Shown in pieces: positions 11,743 through 22,218 of a stretch of DNA of 64,000 bases (position 1 is its first letter; each line of letters starts with the position of its first letter). A program made the translations under genes and the position numbers. This stretch comes from Glycine soja (taxonomy: Eukaryota; Streptophyta; Magnoliopsida; Fabales; Fabaceae): assembly GCF_004193775.1 (NCBI RefSeq), contig NC_041018.1, forward strand, positions 33,672,913-33,736,912, in the 5' to 3' direction. The notes beneath the pieces are model-generated. The model did no database searches, was not told where the DNA came from, and saw only the letters and a list, made by a program, of their open reading frames with translations.

Positions 11743-12193
11743 TAGAGTGTGTTTGGATGGAAAAATTTAAAATTCTGAGAAATTTTAAATTCTAATAATT
11801 TTAAATACTTCAATTGAAATTATTTTATTTTCAAAATTTTGTGTTTGGATAAAAAAAATTTAAATTATGAGGATGAAAAAAATGAATGAAAAAAAGAGAA
11901 GATATGATTGGTGTGCTAGTTATACGTGTTCCTGTATGCTCACACCCGATCGATATTTTAAGAGCTCAGATCGTGTTTCTTAAAGAAGACTGTAAGAAGA
12001 GAATTTCAATTTCTCACCTCTTAGAAGGAAATTGAAATTCCAGATTTTTAGTTGTTTAAAATTCTGTTTTAAAATTCCAAAATTTTAAATTCTTCATAAA
12101 AAACATCCAAACAATGAATTCTAAATTACAGAAATTCAAATTCCCTGATAAATTACTTTCCTCAGTTAAAATTCTCTATCCAAACGTACTCTA
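11743..12193. mobile_element. MITE-like inverted-repeat element
   Basis: The left end GAGTGTGTTTGGATGGA and the right end TCTATCCAAACGTACTC form an imperfect terminal inverted repeat, and both are flanked by TA. The inverted homology extends inward through AAATTT-AAAATTCT-rich arms. At about 450 bp it has no coding capacity. The GTTTGGAT terminus is typical of many plant MITEs. The superfamily is uncertain because the TA flank is too short to be diagnostic. Confidence 0.72.
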
Positions 12194-12622
12194 AGGTTTT
12201 TCCATATTTCTAATTTAACTGCCCAAAACTCCCATAAAAGAACAATGGGCTAAAATGAAAACGTTGCACTTTTGCGAAGAAACTGACTCATATTTCCTTT
12301 ATTTTCAGAAATTATGACAAGGGTGCCATGTGGAGTGTGGATACATAAAAAAACATTTTGTAGGTTAAGTGACAAATAAATATGATAATAGTAGATAATA
12401 AAGGGGTCCAGTGAGTGCTATAGGATTAATTTGATAATGATGAAAACACTCGTTTATAGCACTTAATTATGCTAGATTCTTTTTGCTAACATAATATTAT
12501 AGAAAATTCAAGTTTTGAGCTAGATATAATTTCAGAATAAAGTATATAATTGAATGATAATTCTCACCCTGTGAATTAGTCTTTAAGATTGAATTAGACC
12601 TAAATACTTCCAAAACATAATT
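12194..12622. other. Spacer between MITE and CACTA terminus, nothing seen
   Basis: AT-rich unique-looking sequence with no coding or RNA pattern that I can support. Confidence 0.5.
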
Positions 12623-13170
12623 CACTGCTACAAAAAACGTGTTCAACATCGGTGCTTATCGGAGTTCAACGACGGTGCACGACCATCTTTGAATGAGACG
12701 TCGTCGTAGGCCTCCGGCCAGTTTACGAAGGTCTCCTTCCACCGTTTTAGAAACACACGATTCCTGCGACTGGGATGACTAGAGGCCCGTAGTTGCAGGT
12801 TCGCCTTTGAAGGCGTTGCCGGCACGAGGAACGACGTTGAAAGGTAAGCTTTTAAGGTCGGGCTATGGCGGCACCGACGTAGTGTATAGCAATCAATGCT
12901 TGAAAGGTAAGGTCTACTACATCGTTGCACCGGCAACGATCGTCGTTGAATGGTTGGTCAACTACGTCGTTACTGTTGAAAGCAACGACGTCGAAAGGAA
13001 CCTTGCTACATCGTTTCCAGGAGAGGAACGTCGTTGAATGCATGGCCTTGACGTCGTGTCTGGGAGAGGAACGTCGTGAAATGCATGGCTACTATGTCGT
13101 TTCACGGAGGAGACCGCCGTTGACTGCATGGGAAGCTACGTCGTTGCTGTCGTAAGCAACGATGTAGATT
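12623..13170. mobile_element. CACTA (En/Spm) transposon terminus with subterminal repeats
   Basis: CACTGCTACAAAAAACGTG at 12623 is a typical plant CACTA end. The next 540 bases are much more GC-rich than the surroundings and carry many copies, in both orientations, of ACGTCGTTGAA / TTCAACGACG-like motifs plus GGTAAGCTTTT-type spacers. Such arrays are the expected transposase-binding subterminal repeats. No transposase frame starts here. The opposite terminus was not found in the window, so the extent of the element is unknown. The Ulp1-type CACTA gene at 45085-47119 may belong to it. Confidence 0.7.
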
Positions 13171-13704
13171 ATGTTTTTTTTTTCTATTTTAAATTTTTAA
13201 ATTATAAACGTTATTTGTATAAACGTAAATAATATGAACTCAAAATTTTTAAATTATTATTGTCAACTAATAATTATTATGATAAGTAAATATAATTTTT
13301 GTGCTAAAATTTTTGGTTTTAATTAATTTAATATTGTATAAATAAGCAAGATAATGCATGATATTATATAAAGTAAAATATATATCAACCAGTATTTGAA
13401 ATGTAATTAACCTGATGAGATTAATAAATAACAATAATTAAACATGATATAATATAATAATAAAAAAGTAAAATGTACTAATAAGCTGAAAGTATATAAA
13501 TTTGTGTAATATATATTATCATTTTACTTAATTTAAATTTATATTAATCTTAAGCAACAATAACATAAATAATGATTATCAATACAAATAGCCATTTAAC
13601 AGTTGTTAAAATATTGTAACTTAATCATATTAACAATTAACAATACATATAATTAGATTTAATAGGTAATTGTTAAATTTATTAACAATAAACATAATAT
13701 ATTA
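13171..13704. other. AT-rich stretch inside the CACTA region, nothing seen
   Basis: Mostly A/T with no recognised gene fragment or repeat. Confidence 0.5.
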
Positions 13705-13869
13705 GTTGCCAAGGGAAGACTGTGGTTCTTGAAATCAGTAACCTTCTCAATTTCTTGGTACTGGTTTGACCAAAATTGTTGGAGCTGTTGCTGAAGCTGG
13801 TGCTAGAACCATATACTAATTGAGCTCCACTACCATAGATGGGTTCTGGCTATGCCCTTGATGATCCAT
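13705..13869 (-). pseudogene. Captured NF-YC (CCAAT-box factor subunit C) fragment
   Basis: Read on the minus strand, an ATG at 13869 opens MDHQGHSQNPSM, the usual N-terminus of plant NF-YC proteins. After a frame change there follows QLQQFWSNQYQEIEKVTDF and then KNHSLPLA, the conserved segment leading into the histone-fold. The similarity stops at about 13705, before the DNA-contacting histone-fold helices. NF-YC normally joins NF-YB and NF-YA to bind CCAAT boxes in the nucleus. Here only about 55 residues remain, with a frameshift and a stop, so this is a pseudogene fragment probably carried by the CACTA element. Confidence 0.82.
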
Positions 13870-14429
13870 TCTGTTTCAGATAAAATCAAACATGCAATGA
13901 CATGAGTGCCTACACTTTACACAACCAAAATAACAAAGCATGCAATCATCAAACCAAAATTTTCAATATATTAGTGAGTATACCATGATAAAATATTCAC
14001 TTTCACAGGTGCTCGATCTATTTCATATTTGTATAAAATTGTAATTAAATTGTTAATTGTGTAAGAATGTGGCATGACTTATTACTATCTTTCAATTCAT
14101 ATCTAAATTGTGTACATGGGAAGATATCAATCATCTCCTCACAAACTTTTAGTATGCTCAACTTATGAACAAACGAATATTAATTTATAAGTTTCTTTGA
14201 TTGATCATGTTTTATATTTTTTTCAAGAGGAATTCTTATTTCTTTGTGACTATTCTTGGTAAGCCATTCGAAAAGTTTTTAAATTTCTATGTCTAGTTTG
14301 ATAATTTGAGTAAAATGTATCATTTTAATACTCTTATAAATTTGAGGAGCTTTGTACCTTTTTCTTTCCAAAATGATGAGGCCCTTAACAAGTCTATAAT
14401 TTGACTAAATGCACTATAACTTTGTTTGT

Positions 14430-15682
14430 TCCAAGTTGATGGCTTATGGCGCTTCCAAGTATGATGATACAAATCCTGAAGCAGAAAAGAAAGAGTATAT
14501 TGATCACATTGAAGAAATTGTTCAGTGGATGGGTTGGAAACCATTCAAGGTATGTTGGTTTGTTTTGTAGCACCTCTTGGCTCATGTGATTGTTCCAACT
14601 TAACTATTTAGGTGTTTAACAACTTTGTGATAATATTTGCAGATTACTTACACAAGTGGTTACTTCCAAGAATTGTACGAATTAGCAGTGGAGCTCATAA
14701 AAAAGGGTCATGCTTATGTTGATCATCAGGTTGGTATCTAAACATCTGAATAGCTTATTACTACAAATATTTAACTTGTTTATTTGTGTAAAATGTTTCC
14801 TTTGTTCTTCCTTTTGGGTGGATTTATAACCTGTAACAGCCTCTAATTAATTGATTTATTTAAAGCACTAATTCTAAGCCCTTTGGCAGTTTACTCTGAA
14901 AATCTCAGTTGCATGGAATTATATTATCAACCCTTGTGTTATAAATTTGTGTCCTCATGCCTAATTGTGAGGACATCTCTTGTGGTATTCTCTTTCTTAT
15001 TGTGATGTGTGACTTCACCACTATTTAGAATTTTTTTATATAACTTTTTTATTGTTCATGTTTTTCTTTTACATTGATATCTTTTCTTTCCTTAAAATCT
15101 TAATTACTTTTAAATTTTTATATTTAAATTTTCTTTTTCATCTCAAATATCAGTCACTTGTACAATCAAATTAATTCTTTTAATTTTTTAAATAAACTTT
15201 TTTCTCCCTAAATCTAAGCTATTTTAATATGTATGTTGATAAAGGAGGTTGAGATAATTGCATAATGTGATTGAATTTGTATTGGTTGCAACAAAAATAA
15301 ACTATTTATTAATGACTTGATTGTAGACACCTGATGAGATAAAGGAGCATAGGGAGAAGAAATTGAACAGTCCTTGGAGAGACAGGCCAATTTCAGAGTC
15401 ATTGAAGCTCTTTGAGGATATGAAAAATGGCAGTATAGAAGAAGGAAAAGCTACACTTAGAATGAAGCAAGACATGTAGAGTGATAACTACACTATGTAT
15501 GACCTTATTGCATATAGAATTAAGGCAAGTACTCAACTACATTTTTTTATTGCTCAAATTTCTAGGAAGATAATGATTGATTTCTTATGATGTGGATGCT
15601 TTCTGCATTTTAGTTTACCCCACACCCTCATGCTGGAGACAAATGGTGTATCTATCCAAGTTATGATTATGCACTTCTCACA
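14430..15682 (+). pseudogene. Captured glutaminyl-tRNA synthetase fragment with introns
   Basis: Four exon pieces with intact order and splice sites are visible. About 14432-14549 has YDDTNPEAEKKEYIDHIEEI and then VQWMGWKPFK. 14643-14729 has YFQELYELAVELI. 15327-15524 has [20 protein letters not shown]. From 15614 there is FTPHPHAGDKWCIYPSYDYA, fading after about 15680. These are the class I catalytic-domain segments of plant cytosolic GlnRS, which charges tRNA-Gln. An in-frame TAG at 15477 and a GC instead of GT at the third donor (15525) mark decay. Retained introns show capture of genomic DNA, not a processed copy. The rest of the enzyme is absent. Confidence 0.9.
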
Positions 15683-15859
15683 TTAGGTACACTATAATAA
15701 GTCAAATCAATTCATGTCCAGATTTTCCTATTGGTGGTGGGATTTATTAGTTGGATTAAACAGGATTAGGTACACTATAGCAAAAACATTGTGTGTGTAC
15801 TGTGCATTGTGTACACTAAATGTTAACAATAATCTACTATCAACTAGTGATGAGCAAAG
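15683..15859. other. Short spacer before the Copia insertion
   Basis: No gene seen. It contains a partly repeated AGGTACACTATA motif (15687 and 15767). The CAAAG target site is at 15855-15859. Confidence 0.5.
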
Positions 15860-16156
15860 TGTTAAGATGTGACTGTTGAAACTGTCTAACAAACTATAGT
15901 AGATAAGATTCTTTTGCTATTTTTTAGGAAAAATAAAAGTCATGTTGACTGATAGGATAAAACAGTTTTGATCCTATTCTCTAGGCATGATCTGTTAGTG
16001 GTGTTATCTTTTTGTTAGCAGTTACTATCTTTTCCATGTTTTTAAATACGTTGTTTCATATCAGAATAAAACAAGCCTTTGGAGTTTCAATTTCTTTCTT
16101 TACGCTCCCTTCCATTCTTTAATATTTCTGCTTGCTGTTATTAACAGAAAACAACA
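15860..16156 (+). repeat. 5' LTR of the outer Copia
   Basis: Direct repeat of 40827-41124. TG...CA ends, with the primer-binding site three bases downstream. Confidence 0.96.
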
Positions 16157-16159
16157 AAT

Positions 16160-16171
16160 TGGTATCAGAGC
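16160..16171 (+). promoter_or_regulatory. Primer-binding site of the outer Copia
   Basis: TGGTATCAGAGC exactly, complementary to the 3' end of plant initiator-Met tRNA. Confidence 0.95.
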
Positions 16172-16210
16172 TCTTATCTTTAAGGGATCTGTGAGTTGAG
16201 AGAAATCACA

Positions 16211-16655
16211 ATGGAGGGAGAAACATCATACACAGCAGGTTCACCACCATTTTTTGATGGTGAGGAGTACGAATTATGGGCTGCAAGGATGACCACTCAT
16301 CTTGAAGCTTTGGATCTTTGGGAGGCAGTAGAAGAAAACTATGATGTTTCTGAACTACCTTTAGATCCAATGGTGGCTCAGATGAAGAATCACAGAGAAA
16401 GGAAGACCAAAAAGGCTAAGGCTAAAAATTGCCTTTTCTCTGTTGTGTCAAAATTTTTTTTTACAATAATTATGAACTTTAAGTCTGCCAAACAGATTTG
16501 GGATTATCTCAGATCAGAATATCAAGGCTATGAAAGAACCAAAGGCATGCAAGTACTCAACTTGAGCAGAGAATTCAAGATGCAGAGCATGAAAGAGACT
16601 AAAACAATTAAAGGCTACGCTGACCGGCTGTTAGGCATAGCAAATAGAGTGAGGC
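16211..16655 (+). pseudogene. Copia gag, N-terminal part (interrupted)
   Basis: The frame from the ATG at 16196 or 16211 has PPFFDGEEYELWAARM, the usual Copia gag start (UBN2/DUF4219 type), then a helical capsid-like segment with AKQIWDYL and a KGYADRLL block. The gag polyprotein forms the virus-like particle in the cytoplasm. It is cut at 16655 by the solo-LTR insertion and resumes in frame at 37390 after one GAGGC target copy. The second of the two Mets is the better start because it directly precedes the conserved motif. Confidence 0.9.
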
Positions 16656-18056
16656 TGTAACATCCCAATTTTTCGTAAATAAATTTAAAAAGCTTTTTAG
16701 TAAAATAAATAAATAAATAAATAAATATAGAGCAAATAATAGGCTTGTCATACCCCATTTTTGACCCGTTTTTATTTCTTTTTTCTCGTCTTTTAAGCCG
16801 GAAATTTCTATCATTTCAGATGAAATTTCGGCAGGGAGGTATTTTAAAATACCTCATTTTTGTTTTGAAGACGCCCCTTTTTTATTATTATTATTTATTT
16901 ATTTACCTCTTTTTATTGTTTTTTTTATTTTTAGTTATTATTTTCTTCTTTTCTTTTCCTTTTATTAAGTGTTTTTTTTTTTTTTTTTTTATTTCCGTTT
17001 TTTTATTATTAATATCTTTATTAGTATCTTCTTTTCGTTTTTTTATTTATTTTTTATTATTATTATTATTATTATTATTTTATTTTTTATTTTATTTTTT
17101 TTATTTTGCTGTTTTATATTTTGTTTTTTTTTCTTTCTTTCTTTCTTTTTCTTTCTTTTTCCTTTTCCTTTCCTTTTTTCTTTTTTCTTTTCGGTTTTCT
17201 CGGTCCAGGCCCAGAGGGGCTCTTCGTTTTTTTTACCCTAATTATGACCTTTAAATGCGGCATTAATTACTGTGCATGTCAGAGAGAGAGGGCAGAGGTG
17301 AATACGAACAGTCGGAATACCAACAGCCAAGCCACCACTAACCATCGGCCTAGCCACCGCTCAACACCACCCTCCCCCTCCGTGAACCACTAGCCACCAC
17401 CAGCCACCACTCAGCAACACCCTCCTCCTCCGTGAACCACCAACAAAAACAAAAAAAAACCAAAATCATCTTGCTCATAAAATCAAAACATTAGAACAGA
17501 AATCCCTGCAAACACAGTAACCCACTCACTCATGCGGCCTAAAGCCTACACCAACCACCACTAGCGGCCAAGCCCACACCAAACACCACCAACCACAAGC
17601 ACCGCGTCAAACACCCACACCCACACAACCACAAGCACTGCGTCAAACACCCACACCCACACAACCACAAGCACTGCGTCAAACACCCACACCCACAACC
17701 CAAGCTGTAACCGTTTTCACTCTGAAGCTTAAACGATAACATAAGGACAAAGGTAGTTCACCTTTTTTTCTAAGATTCAAGGCTAGATCTAGGCTTTATC
17801 AGTGTTGGTTTTCAAAAAATAACGGTGGATTTGAGAACTAGGAGAAAAAAGGAATTCAAAACATGTAGTTTTTTTAAAAAAAGAGGAGACTCTGTTTCCG
17901 ACGCGGCGGCGCCGCCACCCATGGCCGGCCAGCCACTGCGCCGGTAAACAACTTCCGGCGGTGTGTGCTAGAGAGAGAAGAGAGAAAAAGGGAAGAGAGA
18001 AAAGAGAAGAGAGAGAAAAGCTTTTTAAAAATGGGAAAAAAACCGGCCCCGAGCCC

Positions 18057-18064
18057 TTATATAG
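18057..18064 (+). promoter_or_regulatory. LTR TATA box
   Basis: TTATATAG in a GC-rich context (GAGCCC before, GGCCGGACCGG after), a typical plant LTR core promoter. The same box occurs in the 3' LTR at about 33577-33584. The start of transcription would be expected about 30 bases downstream. Confidence 0.6.
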
Positions 18065-18239
18065 AGGCCGGACCGGTTCGGTTTTTTTTTTCCTTGGACC
18101 AAACCGGTCCGGTTCTCCTTTTTTGGCCCGCTGGACTCACCTCTGGCCCATTTTTTTTTTTTTTTTCTTTTCTCTTTTTCTTCTTTTCCGATTCCTACTC
18201 TCACCCCCTTTTTCCTTACTGCACCCTTTTCTTTTTCTT

Positions 18240-18830
18240 TTTTTACGCACCATATTTATTTTATGTCTTGCATTTTTATTTTTACGCATCATATTTAATT
18301 TTATGCCTTGCATTTTTATTTTCTTTATTTATTTTCCAGCATCATGTTTAATTGTTTGTCTTGCATTTTATTTTCCAGCCACATATTTATTTTTGTCTTG
18401 CACTTATATTTTCTTTATTTTATGTACCCTATTTATTTTTGCCTTGCATTTTATTTTTATGTCTCGCATTCTTTTTAGCATCATATTTATTTTCTGTATT
18501 GCATTTTTATTTTCGTTTTATTTTATTTTCAGCATCATACTTATTTTATGTCTTGCTTTTTTATTTTTTTTTATTTTTATTATTTTATTTTGTTTATTTT
18601 TTATTCTATGCATCATATTTACTTTATGTCTTGCATTATTTTATTTTTTAGCATCATGTTTATTTTATGTCTTGCATTTTTATTTTCATTTTTTTTATTT
18701 ATTTCCAGCATTATATTTATTTTTATGTCTTGCATTTCATTTTCTTTATTTATTTTATGCACCATATGTATTTATTGTTTTGTATTTCATGCATTTTATT
18801 ATTTCTTCCAGCATATTTATTTTAATGCAT
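18240..18830 (+). repeat. Degenerate tandem array in the LTR (ATGTCTTGCATTTTTATTTT units)
   Basis: The phrase GCATCATATTTATTTTATG-TCTTGCATTTTTATTTTC recurs about ten to twelve times with spacing near 45-60 bases. It is copied at about 33770-34365 in the 3' LTR, where one 10-base block is missing. It makes a long, near-absent-G segment downstream of the TATA box. Confidence 0.75.
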
Positions 18831-19695
18831 TTGCAATTTTTATTTATTATTGCCAATTAGAATGTATCTAGGTCCAATGTAAAAAAAAAAAAAAAAAAAA
18901 AAAAAAATGAGAATCTGCACCGACACTCACATTTATTTTTATGTTTTCCGCCGAGGACGATCATGTGATTTGAACCGTATCCGAGGAAAAGGGACCCTCA
19001 CTTGATCCAACGTCATTTTAAGGGATCCGGCGCGTTTAGACTTATCTCCGCATAATTAAAAAAAAAAAAAAAAAAAAAAAAACAAAAACTTTCCATAATC
19101 AAAATTTCAAAGAAAAGGGTCAATCTTTTCTTTCTTTCTTAATCAAATCTTTAATCAATCTTTAATCAATCAAAACATTTTTTCTAATTTAAAATCAATC
19201 GAACTCACTTCTTTTATTTCTTCTATGCCTTTTCGGCCTCTTACCTTGCCTAAACTCTTCTTTTTTCGAACTTTAAAATCAATCAAAAACCAATCACTTG
19301 ACTTTCTACTCCGAACTACATGATTTTGATCCCATTCGGGTATGTAGGCAAAAGACTTTGTCTTCCCAAATCAAATAAAAATAAACAAAAACTTTTTTCT
19401 TCTCCTTTCTTTTGAACCCACCTCTTTAATCTTTCCACACTTGAGCATTTATTTCCAAACAAATAATTAATTTAGCATAAAGATAAAATAAGCAAGAGGT
19501 TCCTATAGAGTACTATAGACGTTTAGGGTGCTAGTACCTTCCCTTTGCGTAACCAACCCCCGGACCTTTGATCTCTCAAAAATAGGGTTTTTCGAGCTTT
19601 CTCCCTTTTCTTCGGAAAAATAAAAGATCGGTGGTGATCTTAAAAATGCGAGTCAATGCTAATCAATAGCTTGATATCCAAAAATCACCGCGACA

Positions 19696-20415
19696 GAAAA
19701 TGGCGACTCCACTGGGGATCACACTCCTAAGTGGGTTAAACCTATCTTGTTATTCTTCATCTTTATGCTTTATTATTATTTGAAACTGTAAATACGTGCC
19801 TAAGTGCTTATCTTTTACGTGAGTGGTGAGATAAGTCCTACACCCGGACTTGAGGGAAACATAAGATAGGATGGTGGTATAATCATAGTGTCTTTCCGAG
19901 AGTGAGTTTCGGATGTGGCACATGTGATAACCCCGCTCAATGGAGGGATCTTGGGAATATTACTATGTTGGCATGAGTAGTCGTGTTCAGCATTAATATT
20001 CCCAAGCGACCTATGAAGTTGAGGACCTTTAGTTACCTTTAACCCATCTTAGCCTTTTAGGACGTAGTGCGGTGGCTAATCAAGAGTAGTCTTGAATTGG
20101 TTGATACGCGATACTACACTCAAACGAGGCTTTCCTATGGACGTTGTTGGACCGGGAGTAGTCCCGTAATCCGACAATATCCGGAAGTGGTCAATGACTT
20201 TGGGAACTTGGTAGAACCCGTGATACAGGTACATATGAAACCATAGTCCTTACCAAATGGCGTGTTTACCCTTAACTCCAACATTTTGGACTTAACTTCA
20301 CCATGTTTTCTCCATACTGTGGCATAATCATGCATACATGCATCCATGCATAAACTCTTTTTTTTCATCCAAATTATCGAAGGACTTAGACAAGCTTTTT
20401 GTAAACTTTGTAGAT
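19696..20415 (+). other. Primer-binding site and 5' leader of the Ogre/Tat element
   Basis: Directly after the LTR, GAAAATGGCGACTCCACTGGGG is of the tRNA-Arg-type primer-binding sequence used by Ogre/Tat elements (TGGCGACTCCACTGGGGA from 19700). The following 700 bases carry no recognised gene and lead to ORF1. Confidence 0.75.
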
Positions 20416-21858
20416 ATGGACATCCCACTGAGAAGCACTAGGAAGTACCTTTTCAAAAAAACAGACCTGTTGAGATTAAGAGAGCTAGCATCTTTAGTAA
20501 GTGATCCAGTTGATTTTCAAGCTCATCATGGGAAGTTGCTCAGAATTCTTAGAGTAGATGTTGAGGAAGGATGCCTAGAGACCCTGGTTCAGTTCTATGA
20601 CCCGCTCTACCATTGCTTCACATTTCCCGATTACCAGCTTGTCCCCACACTTGAAGAGTACTCCTACCTAGTAGGTTTACCTGTGCCAGACAAGATACCT
20701 TTCCATGGTTTTGAGCCTACCCCTAAACCCTCCGACATCGCAGCCGCCCTCCATCTTAAAACCTCCATCATCCAAGCAAACCTTACCTCTAAAGGAGGCC
20801 TCCAAGGTCTTCCCACCCACTTCCTCTACCAACAAGCCTCCATATTTGCTGAAGCAGCTAGTATACTTGCCTTCCATTCTATCCTAGCCCTCCTTATATA
20901 TGGCCTTTTATTCTTCCCAAATGTTGACAACTTCATCGATATCAATGCCATTAAAATCTTTCTTACAAAGAACCCCGTACCCACTCTACTCGCCGATACC
21001 TACCATTCTATCCATGACCGTACCCAGGCTGGCCGGGGAACCATTTCTTGTTGTGCACCTTTACTCTATCAATGGTTTACCTTCCACTTACCTCAATCCC
21101 GTGCCTTCAAGACCAATGATGACAAGCTTTCCTGGCCTCGCCGAATCATGACTCTTGACCCATCTGACATTGTTTGGTACCAAGCAGCTAGTGATGTTGG
21201 AGAGATTATTGTGAGTTGTGGTGAATATCCCAACGTACCTCTTTTGGGTATGCGTGGCGGAATTAGCTACAACCCACTCCTCGCTCGACGACAATTTGGG
21301 TACCCGATGAAGACAAAACCAAACAACCTTGCCTTGACTAATGAATTCTATCTTAACCATGGAGATCACTCGAACAAAAGGGAAAGATTTGCACAAGCTT
21401 GGAGCGCTATCCGCAGACTCAACAGAAGTCAGTTGGGAAAGAAATCAGACTATGTGCACGAATCTTATACCCAGTGGGTTATTGATAGGACCAAGAGCTT
21501 TGGTCTACCCTACCGCTTACCTAGATACCTATCGTCCACCATCCCACCATCATCCTTGCCTATCCCCTTTGATACTAAGGAAGAGTTTCATGAACAATTA
21601 ACCAAAGAAAGGCAAGAAAAAGAAACTTGGAAGAGGAGATGCCAGGAGCTAGAGCAAGAGAATGAGACTTTGAAGGGAAAGATAGCCCAACAGAGCCGTG
21701 AGCTTTTTATCCAGAACCAGAGGATGATTGAGAAGGACGACTTGCTTCGTCGGAAAGACGTTTTGCTCCACCAAGATGCTAGAAGGAAGAGGAAGTTTAT
21801 GGACTTGTTCTCCCGTGCACATTCAGATTCCGAGGACCCATCTACTCCGGGAGTTTGA
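20416..21858 (+). CDS. Ogre/Tat ORF1 protein (plant-mobile-domain-like)
   Basis: The open frame runs from 20338, but the Met at 20416 (MDIPLRSTRKYLFKK) better fits the family start. The first 350 residues match the plant-mobile-domain / DUF7745-like proteins found before gag in Tat elements (FYDPLYHCFTFPDYQLVPTL, EEYSYLVGLPV, FLLYQWFTFHLP-like). The last 90 residues are a charged coiled coil (KERQEKETWKRRCQELEQEN). Function in the element is unknown. The frame is open throughout and ends before a poly(A) run (21918-21949). Its presence in this place is a hallmark of Ogre. Confidence 0.87.
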   Translation: MDIPLRSTRKYLFKKTDLLRLRELASLVSDPVDFQAHHGKLLRILRVDVEEGCLETLVQFYDPLYHCFTFPDYQLVPTLEEYSYLVGLPVPDKIPFHGFEPTPKPSDIAAALHLKTSIIQANLTSKGGLQGLPTHFLYQQASIFAEAASILAFHSILALLIYGLLFFPNVDNFIDINAIKIFLTKNPVPTLLADTYHSIHDRTQAGRGTISCCAPLLYQWFTFHLPQSRAFKTNDDKLSWPRRIMTLDPSDIVWYQAASDVGEIIVSCGEYPNVPLLGMRGGISYNPLLARRQFGYPMKTKPNNLALTNEFYLNHGDHSNKRERFAQAWSAIRRLNRSQLGKKSDYVHESYTQWVIDRTKSFGLPYRLPRYLSSTIPPSSLPIPFDTKEEFHEQLTKERQEKETWKRRCQELEQENETLKGKIAQQSRELFIQNQRMIEKDDLLRRKDVLLHQDARRKRKFMDLFSRAHSDSEDPSTPGV

Positions 21859-21912
21859 GTCTGAAGTTCTTAGGACCTTATGTTTAGATTTTAGCTCCCG
21901 AAATCTCTTGGC

Positions 21913-21952
<40 letters not shown>

Positions 21953-22218
21953 TAATATTCCAATGCTTAAGTGAAGTGTTTCAGTTTATGATGTTTACAA
22001 TTTCTCTAACAAGTTCTTCGATAATAATTTGTTCCCTTTCTTTTTGCATAAGCATAAGCATGCATCATGTTGCATTCGTGGTTTCTAAATCGAGTCTCAC
22101 ACTGTGTTCACTACTTCAAAAAGGGGGGGAGTCAATCAACCGCCGCCCAAGGAAAGTGGCCCGACGAATTCTCCACAAACCCACTCGCATTTACAACACC
22201 AGGGCCAATCGGAAGAGG

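Larger units (their letters stand above)
16746..19695 (+). repeat. 5' LTR of the Ogre/Tat element
   Basis: It begins TGTCATACCCCATTTTTGAC and ends AATCACCGCGACA. It has a strongly T-rich plus strand and a 36-bp tandem repeat in three copies (about 17595-17702). A TTATATAG TATA box sits at 18057-18064, followed by a degenerate tandem array of TTTATGTCTTGCATTTT-type units (about 18240-18830). Two poly(A) runs lie at 18881-18907 and 19059-19082. The long open frames here are composition artefacts. Confidence 0.96.

Noticed and set aside
12807..13155. Small frames on both strands in GC-rich DNA
   Set aside because: They lie in CACTA subterminal repeats; the apparent coding quality comes from repeated ACGTCGTT motifs.
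17539..17742. Minus-strand frame with repeated cysteine-leucine-tryptophan motifs (also 33023-33262)
   Set aside because: It is the translation of the 36-bp LTR minisatellite, with copy number following the DNA repeat.
17961..18871. Long plus-strand open frames in both Ogre LTRs (also 16745-17254 and 33481-34386) that translate as hydrophobic, membrane-like proteins
   Set aside because: They come from T-rich and ATTT-repeat composition; they occur in several frames at once and change length with homopolymer length between the LTRs.
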